NCBI GenBank assembly: GCA_030386295.1
Contig: JANQAO010000005.1
Coordinates: 1 to 52,627 of the forward strand
DNA from: Candidatus Persebacteraceae bacterium Df01
GTDB taxonomy: Bacteria > Pseudomonadota > Gammaproteobacteria > Tethybacterales > Persebacteraceae
Reading direction: 5' to 3'
DNA length: 52,627 nt
A program made the position numbers and the translations under genes. This document shows positions 43,269 through 52,627 of this stretch, in pieces. Positions within the stretch are counted from its first letter, which is position 1, and the number at the start of each line of letters is the position of its first letter. The notes under the pieces were generated by a model. The model did no database searches. It saw only the letters and a program-made list of their open reading frames with translations, and was not told the origin of the DNA.

Positions 43269-44432
43269 ATGAAAACTGACAATGTAATTTCCTCAACCGA
43301 TTTTGAATCGCTTCCACCACGGCAAGATAGCGACAGTCATAAATGGCGGAGATACGAAGGTCAAGATATTATTCCAGCTTGGGTGGCCGATATGGATTAT
43401 CCTGCTGCGCCGGCTATTTTGGAAGCATTAGCTGTGCGCTTACGGCACGGAGTCTTTGGTTATGCTGATGTTCTTCCTCAATTGAGGCGTACTGCTGCAG
43501 ATTATTTTGCTTTTCGCTGGCAGTGGGAGGTGCGTCCTGAATGGTTGGTGTGTTTACCTGGTTTGGGTGCGGCAATTCACGCTGTTTGCCGTTTGGCAGC
43601 AGATGAAGGACCGGCTGATATTTTGACGCCTTCACCGATTTATCATGTATTTCGCCGCGCACCGGCTATGGCTGGTGCCACACGAGTGGACGTGGCGATG
43701 GAATGGGATGGCACTGCTTGGCGCCTGCCGGTAGCTAAACTAGAAGCGGCACTTACACCGCAGACAAAATTGGTGCAATTGTGCAATCCACACAACCCCA
43801 ACGGTAAAGTCTATGAGACCAGTGAATTGGAGGCATTAGGTGAGTTTTGTTTGCGCCGTAACCTGTTGTTGTGCGCGGATGAAGTGCATGCCGATTTAAT
43901 TTTGGATGAAGATAAAAAGCATGTGTGTGTGGCGTCTCTTTCTCCTGACATTGCTCGCATGGCCATCACGTTACAAAGTCCGAGTAAAGCATTTAACATA
44001 GCGGGTCTGAATTTTGCTGTGGCGGTTATTCCTGATGATAATTTGCGAGCGAGATTTTGCCACGCACTGGCGGGGAAGGTTATCGGGCATTTAAATCCTT
44101 TTGGATTGGCTGCGGCGGAGGCAGCGTGGAGTGAATGCGGTGATTGGCTGTCTGCCGTTATCAAACAGTTACGCACCAACCGAGATCAATTAGCTAATGC
44201 TATTGCTGATATGCCAAATATTCACATGAAACATTTAGCGTCTACTTATTTAGCATGGCTAAATGTAAGCGAGTTGGGCTCAAGCAATCCGCCTACCCAT
44301 TTTGAATCGGCAGGGATCGGCATGTCAGCCGGCGCCGACTTTGGTGATAGCGATTATATGCGGCTTAATTTTGGTTGTTCGCAGGCATTGCTGGAGAAAA
44401 TGATACACCGCCTAACAGTAGCGCAACGGTAA
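43269..44432 (+). CDS. PatB/MalY-type cystathionine beta-lyase (PLP aminotransferase fold)
   Basis: PLP-dependent fold-type I enzyme related to PatB/MalY, which cleave C-S bonds in cystathionine or cysteine conjugates. Signs are the N-terminal HKWRRY and IPAWVADMDYPA (the family's MPMWVADMDF motif), the NPHNPNGKV loop, the cofactor-binding DEVHADLIL aspartate, and SPSKAFNIAGL with the PLP lysine. 387 residues is normal. Transcribed away from glmU; convergent with mnmE across 60 bases in which I see no strong terminator. Whether it makes homocysteine or degrades thiol conjugates cannot be decided. Confidence 0.9.
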   Translation: MKTDNVISSTDFESLPPRQDSDSHKWRRYEGQDIIPAWVADMDYPAAPAILEALAVRLRHGVFGYADVLPQLRRTAADYFAFRWQWEVRPEWLVCLPGLGAAIHAVCRLAADEGPADILTPSPIYHVFRRAPAMAGATRVDVAMEWDGTAWRLPVAKLEAALTPQTKLVQLCNPHNPNGKVYETSELEALGEFCLRRNLLLCADEVHADLILDEDKKHVCVASLSPDIARMAITLQSPSKAFNIAGLNFAVAVIPDDNLRARFCHALAGKVIGHLNPFGLAAAEAAWSECGDWLSAVIKQLRTNRDQLANAIADMPNIHMKHLASTYLAWLNVSELGSSNPPTHFESAGIGMSAGADFGDSDYMRLNFGCSQALLEKMIHRLTVAQR

Positions 44433-44492
44433 AAAAACATCTCTCTGAATGCGATATGAAACGATAGCGGTTATAGTTGGTTTTCTGCTAGG

Positions 44493-45794
44493 TTATTTCC
44501 CCACGCAAAAGCGAGAAAAAATTTCTCCTAACAAATCTTCATCATCAAAAGCACCAGTGAGTGATTCAAGCGTTCGCTGGGCACTTGCCAACCATGCGGC
44601 GGCGACTTCCATTTGTGCGGCATTGGCATGTGATTGTCGTAAATGAGCGACCGATTGCCGTAAGGCATCAACGTGGCGAATGCGTGCTGAAAAAGGCGCT
44701 GAAACTTCAGTTATGCTGCCAATGCGAGCAATTTCGGTGCGCAATGCCTCAATACCGGTGCCGGTTTTTGCTGACAGATAAACAACACCGTCACGCACAC
44801 CGGGAAGCATTTCATCCAAATCAATTTTGTTGCGTACCCTCAGCAATGTGCCTGAAACAGTGATTTCTGGCACGCCCTTGCCGTCATCTATCAGTAGCAC
44901 TAAATCGGCTTTTTCCGCTTCTGCATGGGCGCGGGTAATACCTTCTCGTTCAATAACGTTAGTGCTATCGCGCAATCCAGCAGTATCTACTATACGTAAC
45001 GTCAGGCCGTTGGCCTCAATGTCACGAAAAACAGGATCGCGTGTGGTGCCAGGTATAGAAGTAACAATCGCCGCGTTTTCTCTGCATAGCTGGTTGAGCA
45101 AGGATGACTTACCTGCATTCGGATGTCCGATAATCGCTGCCGTCATACCTGTAGATAAGCGTGTGCCTTGCTCGCACTGCTCAAGAAAATTGCTTGCATC
45201 TTCCAATAATTCAGCTAAACGATGTGTAGGCGCTTCGTTTGTACTGATTTCTTCATCAGCAAAATCCATTAGTGCCTCCATGTCAGCGCGTAATTTTGCC
45301 AATTTTTCAGATAGTCCCTGTGCTCGCTTTGAAAAGTCGCCACTCAATGAGTGAACTGCGGCACGAGCGGCAGCGGCGCTGTTAGCGTTGATTAAATCGG
45401 CCAGTGCTTCTGCTTGTGCCAAATCAAGCTTGCCGTTTAAATGTGCGCGCAAAGTAAATTCACCGGGTTCAGCTAATCGCGCGCCCAACTCTAGGCAGCG
45501 CGTTAACACACTGCGTACCACCGCTGATCCACCGTGTCCGTGTAGTTCTAATACATCTTGACCCGTGAAAGAGTGCGGTGCTTGGAAATATAGGCAAATA
45601 CCGTCATCCAATGGCTGATGGTTGCTGTTAACAAATGCCGTCCGCGTTGCGACTCTGGGTGGTGGTAGGGTACTAATAGAGAGAATTTTTTTTGCGAAAG
45701 CGGCCATGTCGCTACCACTGATTCGAATCACGCTTACTCCACCAATACCCGGCGGAGTGGCTGTTGCCGCGATTAATTCATTTGTTGCCTGCAC
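44493..45794 (-). CDS. mnmE: tRNA uridine-5-carboxymethylaminomethyl modification GTPase
   Basis: GTPase that acts with MnmG to modify U34 of several tRNAs. The N-terminal folate-binding domain begins NELIAATATPPGIGGVSVIRISG. The G domain shows GHPNAGKSSLLN (G1), IPGTTRD (G2), DTAGLRD (G3) and NKIDL (G4), and the C-terminus ends FCVGK, the FCIGK motif with catalytic-loop cysteine. The start is taken as the GTG at 45792-45794 (MQATNELIAAT, 433 residues), which fits family N-termini; a TTG at 45831-45833 would add 13 residues of non-conserved sequence. With the GTG the gene overlaps the yidC end by 17 bases. Confidence 0.93.
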   Translation of the reverse strand: MQATNELIAATATPPGIGGVSVIRISGSDMAAFAKKILSISTLPPPRVATRTAFVNSNHQPLDDGICLYFQAPHSFTGQDVLELHGHGGSAVVRSVLTRCLELGARLAEPGEFTLRAHLNGKLDLAQAEALADLINANSAAAARAAVHSLSGDFSKRAQGLSEKLAKLRADMEALMDFADEEISTNEAPTHRLAELLEDASNFLEQCEQGTRLSTGMTAAIIGHPNAGKSSLLNQLCRENAAIVTSIPGTTRDPVFRDIEANGLTLRIVDTAGLRDSTNVIEREGITRAHAEAEKADLVLLIDDGKGVPEITVSGTLLRVRNKIDLDEMLPGVRDGVVYLSAKTGTGIEALRTEIARIGSITEVSAPFSARIRHVDALRQSVAHLRQSHANAAQMEVAAAWLASAQRTLESLTGAFDDEDLLGEIFSRFCVGK

Positions 45795-47457
45795 CGCCGG
45801 TAGTAGAGCGGGTAATGTGCCACTGCTGGGCAATGGACAGCAGATTGTTGACCAGCCAGTACAGCACTAACCCAGACGGAAAGAATAAACTAAATATAGT
45901 AAAGAAAATCGGCATGACTTTAATTATCATGGCCTGTGTTGGATCGGGAGGTGTCGGTGACATGCGCATTTGCAGAAACATTGAGCCGCCCATCAGCAGC
46001 GGAAAAATGAAATAAGGGTCGGCCTTTGATAGGTCATCAATCCACAAAATAAACGGAGCTTGACGCAGTTCTACACTGCCAAGAATCACCCAGTATAGCG
46101 CGATAAAAACTGGGATTTGCATCAAAATAGGAAGGCAACCACCGAAGGGATTGATTTTTTTCTCTCGGTAAAGCGCCATCATCGCTTGTTGTTGCTGTTG
46201 TTTGTCGTCTTTATAACGTTCTTGTAAATTTTTAATGCGCGGCGATAGTTCCTTCATCCGTGCAATGGAGCGATAAGATACTGAGGACAGTGGATAAAAC
46301 ATCAGCTTGATAAAAAATGTGAGTAAAATAATTGCCACTCCCCAATTGCCGACAAAATTCTCAATTAACGTTAATAATTTAAATAACAATACGGCAATAA
46401 AAGTAAGCCAGCCATAATCTACTACCAAATGTAGCCCCGGTGCAGAACTGTTTTCGTCCAGTGCGTTCAGTATGTCTTGCTCCTGTGCGCCGGCAAATAG
46501 ACGCGCTCCAACTGTTTTACTTTCTCCTGCTGCTAGGGCACCAAAGGGAGCGATGACGCCCACACGGCGTACACCGTTATCAGTATTGGCACTCATAAAG
46601 TACTCGCGCTCACCAGCGTCAGGCAGCCAGACGGCGGCAAAATAATGTTGTATTATGCCAATCCAACCGTCGGTACTTTTCTTTGGAAAGGTGTCTGAAC
46701 CAATATCTTCAAAGGAAATTTTGTCAAACTTGGTGGCGTCGGTATAGATGGCAGCACCAAAAAATGTCGGTAGCAATGATGACTGTTTGGTATTGAGTTG
46801 ACCGTTGTGAGCAATTTGAAAATAGCCGTATGGAGATACAGTTTCTGCGCCTGTGTTGTGCGCCTCTAAAGCGACACTGATTAAGTAGTCGCTACGACTG
46901 AATATGTATTTTTTAATCAATTGTAAATTACCGCTTTGTGCGACTAAGCTTACGGTTAGTTTCTCGGCGCCGTCGGCTAGCGTGAAGTTGTCACCGCCGA
47001 TAACCGTGTAGGTGGAATAGTGATTGGGGGCGTTTTCAACACCGATTAATCCATTTTGCGCAATTTGTCGGCGGGTGCCGTCTTCTAGTAACGGATAAAA
47101 GCCACCATTGTCGTTCAAATGTTTTTTGAGGTGGAGGCTTACAAGGGCACCGCCATTTTCGCTGATGTCGGCTTCTAACCAGTCGGTTTGCACACGAATG
47201 ATATTGCCGGTTTGCGCTTTTACTACCACCTCTGGTAAAGATTCATTATCGTTGTTGGTCAGCGATTGGGTTGGAGTTGGTAATGCGTTATCAGCACCTG
47301 TTGAATTGCTGGGAACGTCGGTTTGCTGTAGCGGTGCGGAAGATGTTTGAAGTGATCCGTCAGTAGCGTTTTGTGGCCATTCTTGCCACCGCTGAAAGAG
47401 TACGAATATAGAAAAAAAGAGTAGCCCGATGCAAGCCAGGCGAAAGGCATCATTCAT
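45778..47457 (-). CDS. yidC: Membrane protein insertase YidC
   Basis: Inserts proteins into the inner membrane alone or with SecYEG. An N-terminal helix (residues 5-22) is followed by a large periplasmic beta-domain (about 60-340) and a cluster of five C-terminal helices, with the cytoplasmic coiled-coil loop SPRIKNLQERYKDDKQQQQQ between. The conserved Arg in the groove is within YRSIARM-type context, and GGCLPILMQIPVFIALY is the hallmark. 559 residues matches the Gram-negative form. It overlaps rnpA by eight bases at its start. The small hemolytic-type yidD ORF often found between rnpA and yidC is absent. Confidence 0.95.
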   Translation of the reverse strand: MNDAFRLACIGLLFFSIFVLFQRWQEWPQNATDGSLQTSSAPLQQTDVPSNSTGADNALPTPTQSLTNNDNESLPEVVVKAQTGNIIRVQTDWLEADISENGGALVSLHLKKHLNDNGGFYPLLEDGTRRQIAQNGLIGVENAPNHYSTYTVIGGDNFTLADGAEKLTVSLVAQSGNLQLIKKYIFSRSDYLISVALEAHNTGAETVSPYGYFQIAHNGQLNTKQSSLLPTFFGAAIYTDATKFDKISFEDIGSDTFPKKSTDGWIGIIQHYFAAVWLPDAGEREYFMSANTDNGVRRVGVIAPFGALAAGESKTVGARLFAGAQEQDILNALDENSSAPGLHLVVDYGWLTFIAVLLFKLLTLIENFVGNWGVAIILLTFFIKLMFYPLSSVSYRSIARMKELSPRIKNLQERYKDDKQQQQQAMMALYREKKINPFGGCLPILMQIPVFIALYWVILGSVELRQAPFILWIDDLSKADPYFIFPLLMGGSMFLQMRMSPTPPDPTQAMIIKVMPIFFTIFSLFFPSGLVLYWLVNNLLSIAQQWHITRSTTGGAGNK

Positions 47458-47815
47458 GTTTTTGTGTTATCTTGGCAAGTAATTGAAAAAACTCATCGCG
47501 TGCTAGTGTGTCATCGGTGAGAGAAAGTGTTGCGGGTTTGTGTTTGGAGATTAATTGAGCAAAAATATCTATTGATGGTAGGGTTGATTGCCAACGTTGG
47601 CGAAACCCTTCTCGTACAGTACGGCGTAGACGATTACGGCGGGTGGCAAGATTGATATGGCGTTTGCCGATGACAACTCCAAGGCGTGCTGCAGGGGCAT
47701 TATTGACGATAAAACGGAGAAGCCAGAAATTTCCGGTGATTTTTTTGCCTCTATACGCGGTTCGCTTAAACTGCGCCCGATGCGAAAGAAAAGCGCCGCT
47801 AGCGGGCAAGGTCAA
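47450..47815 (-). CDS. rnpA: Ribonuclease P protein component
   Basis: Basic protein cofactor of RNase P, which removes 5' leaders from tRNA precursors. The conserved RNA-binding motif is present as [23 protein letters not shown], here quoted only in part (RRNRLRR), and the N-terminus carries the usual LP....F.H....FK pattern. 121 residues. The TTG start overlaps the rpmH stop by four bases (TTGA), an efficient coupling arrangement. Order rpmH-rnpA-yidC-mnmE is conserved across proteobacteria. Confidence 0.93.
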   Translation of the reverse strand: MTLPASGAFLSHRAQFKRTAYRGKKITGNFWLLRFIVNNAPAARLGVVIGKRHINLATRRNRLRRTVREGFRQRWQSTLPSIDIFAQLISKHKPATLSLTDDTLARDEFFQLLAKITQKHE

Positions 47816-47946
47816 GCTGCCAGTCGTTTGCGCCCTTTGCTGCGGCGGGCGTTTATGATGGCGCGACCACTACGGGTTGCCATACGGGCGCGAAAGCCAT
47901 GGGTGCGCTTGCGGCGAATAATAGACGGCTGAAAAGTTCGTTTCAT
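47812..47946 (-). CDS. rpmH: 50S ribosomal protein L34
   Basis: Reading from an ATG at 47944-47946, the frame gives 44 residues: [20 protein letters not shown], then [15 protein letters not shown] and KGRKRLAA, the complete L34 sequence. It is shorter than most gene finders report. It leads the leftward ribosome/RNase P/YidC group and has no clear Shine-Dalgarno sequence. In many bacteria dnaA lies directly upstream; here ligA does, so the classical dnaA-rpmH origin arrangement is not kept. Confidence 0.96.
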   Translation of the reverse strand: MKRTFQPSIIRRKRTHGFRARMATRSGRAIINARRSKGRKRLAA

Positions 47947-47973
47947 GAGGAATTAATCGAAAAGTCGGATTCT

Positions 47974-48001
47974 AGCATAATTTATTTAAGTGGGTACATA
48001 A
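47974..48001 (-). promoter_or_regulatory. Candidate rpmH promoter
   Basis: On the minus strand TTATGT (47996-48001) and TATGCT (47974-47979) are spaced by 16 bases, and the -10 element ends 27 bases before the rpmH ATG. Each hexamer has mismatches to the sigma-70 consensus, so this is tentative. Confidence 0.4.
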
Positions 48002-48088
48002 GGGAGTGTCTATTGGTAGGAGAGAGGATTGCTATTTGGAGTTAGAGCTAGAAAGCTGAATTAATAAAATTTATCAAGTATTTTAAAC

Positions 48089-51485
<3,397 letters not shown>

Positions 51486-51489
<4 letters not shown>

Positions 51490-52627
51490 ATTGCGTGCCT
51501 CAGCGCTTCATCCAATTGAACTGACACAACTTTGGAAACGCCTTTTTCTTCTTGTGTTACGCCGATAAGCGCATCCATCGCTTCAATGGTATTTTTGTTG
51601 TGAGTAATGACTATGCATTGAAAATCGGCGGATAATTCACGCAACAGTGACACAAATGATTCTACGCGCGAGTCATCCAATGCTGCGTCTACTTCATCCA
51701 TAATACAAAACGGAGGTAGCGTTTTTTGCATCAACGCAAATACGAATGCGAGTGCCGTTGCCGATTTTTCGCCGCCAGATAGCATGCGTACTGGAAATAA
51801 ACGTTTGCCGGGAAGACGAGCGCGAATTTCAAAACCGGCGTCCAGAATAGAATCTCCCTCCATCGCTAGCATTGCTTCGCCGCCGCCAATTAAATTTTGA
51901 AACAGTGCCGCAAAACGCTGATTAACTGAATCATACATGTCGCGCAGGCGAGTGCGCGTTTCAGAATCCAAGCGGCGAATGATGGTTTGTAATTCGGTCA
52001 TGGCGGTTTCCACATCTTCTCGTTCGTGCTGTAGTTTATCTAATTGTTCAGAGGTTTCTGATAATTCGTTGTCAGCCGCGAAATTAATTGCCCCTAAGCG
52101 TTTGCGTTTATTAAGCAGTTGCTCAATTTCAGCACGATGCTCAGCGGCATCAACTTTTTTCTCACGTAATGCTTCTAACCGTTCTTCGTTTACCGAAAAT
52201 TCTTCCAATGCATTATTTAGTCCTTCCATCTGTATGGCGGCTTCTTTTTCTGCTACCTGCAAAGCGGCGTGATTTTCTTGTAATTTTTGTAAATCAGTAA
52301 AGTGTTGTTCGCGCTTGTTCGTGGCAGTGGTGATACGTTGCTCCCACTCTGCGACTTCTGTGTTTACCTGTTGCCTTGCTTTTTCTGCCGCTACCGCTTG
52401 TGCTTCCCGCTGCTGTGCTGTTGAAGCTAGCGTTGTTTCATCCATGCCAGCAATGTCATTCTCATTTTGTCGTCCCCGAACTTGCAATGTATCGCGGCGG
52501 CGACGCCATTCCTCTTCTCGTAGTTCCAATGCCGTTCCTCGTTGTTTAAGATTTTCTTCGCGCACGTGTAGTTCGCGTCGTGCTACGGCAAGATGATGAA
52601 AATCACTGCGGCATTTTTCTAATGCTG
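51486..52627 (-). CDS. smc: Chromosome segregation protein SMC, C-terminal part (5' end outside window)
   Basis: Structural maintenance of chromosomes ATPase; the frame is open to the last base, so about 379 C-terminal residues are present. A long coiled coil rich in Glu, Gln, Lys and Arg (first ~200 residues) leads into the ATPase head half with the signature VRMLSGGEKSATALAF, Walker B FCIMDEVDAALDD and the ITHNKNTIEAMD D-loop/His switch. These residues pair with the N-terminal Walker A half, which lies beyond the window. The stop overlaps the zipA start by four bases. Confidence 0.93.

Noticed and set aside
47947-48088. Possible replication origin upstream of rpmH
   Set aside because: No TTATCCACA-type box cluster and no dnaA gene nearby.

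Overview
The window looks like a chromosomal segment of a proteobacterium on the beta/gamma side, probably aquatic or host-associated. The evidence is gene order: smc-zipA-ligA, rpmH-rnpA-yidC-mnmE, argS-SPOR-dsbA, lnt-corC-ybeY-phoH-miaB, and a Pseudomonas-like zur-znuCB/znuA divergon. I cannot place it more precisely. No rRNA, tRNA, CRISPR array or complete insertion sequence is visible. Most host genes lack a clear Shine-Dalgarno sequence, and two genes seem to have their conserved N-terminus in front of any ATG/GTG/TTG codon.

Layout. 1-6460: the 3' part of a very large mosaic surface-type gene that alternates cadherin-like/Ig-like units with kelch-type beta-propeller segments; its fourth module is decayed by stops and frameshifts. 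6605-9748: zinc uptake (znuB, znuC, zur on minus; znuA on plus) around a divergent control region with two Zur-box-like palindromes. 9926-12714: MOSC protein and a DUF255/YyaL-type thioredoxin-fold protein. 12759-22313: a mainly leftward block with an LtaS-like sulfatase-fold membrane enzyme, a CsaA-like tRNA-binding protein, a GFA-family protein, lnt, corC, ybeY, phoH, miaB and a sirtuin. 22510-28518: LysE-type exporter, a gamma-glutamyltransferase fragment, an EamA transporter, glcE and glcD (no glcF), folE2 and a class I glutamine amidotransferase.

28603-32790: rightward argS, SPOR-domain protein, dsbA and an alpha/beta-hydrolase-OsmC fusion. 32875-39919: a type I restriction-modification island (hsdM, hsdS, hsdR, YgjP/DUF45 metallopeptidase, all leftward and overlapping). 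At one edge lies an inverted 5' remnant of a second DUF45 gene, at the other a truncated recombinase-like ORF. 40024-43235: glmS-glmU for UDP-GlcNAc synthesis. 43269-44432: a PatB/MalY aminotransferase. 44493-47946: mnmE, yidC, rnpA, rpmH. 48089-52627: ligA, zipA and the 3' end of smc.

How they fit together: most genes are housekeeping (envelope assembly: lnt, yidC, zipA, glmS/U, dsbA; translation: argS, miaB, ybeY, mnmE, rpmH; DNA: ligA, smc). Accessory parts are the mosaic surface gene and the type I R-M island. Zur-controlled zinc import is a third coherent unit; folE2, a zinc-saving enzyme often in Zur regulons, is about 19 kb away but shows no Zur box here.
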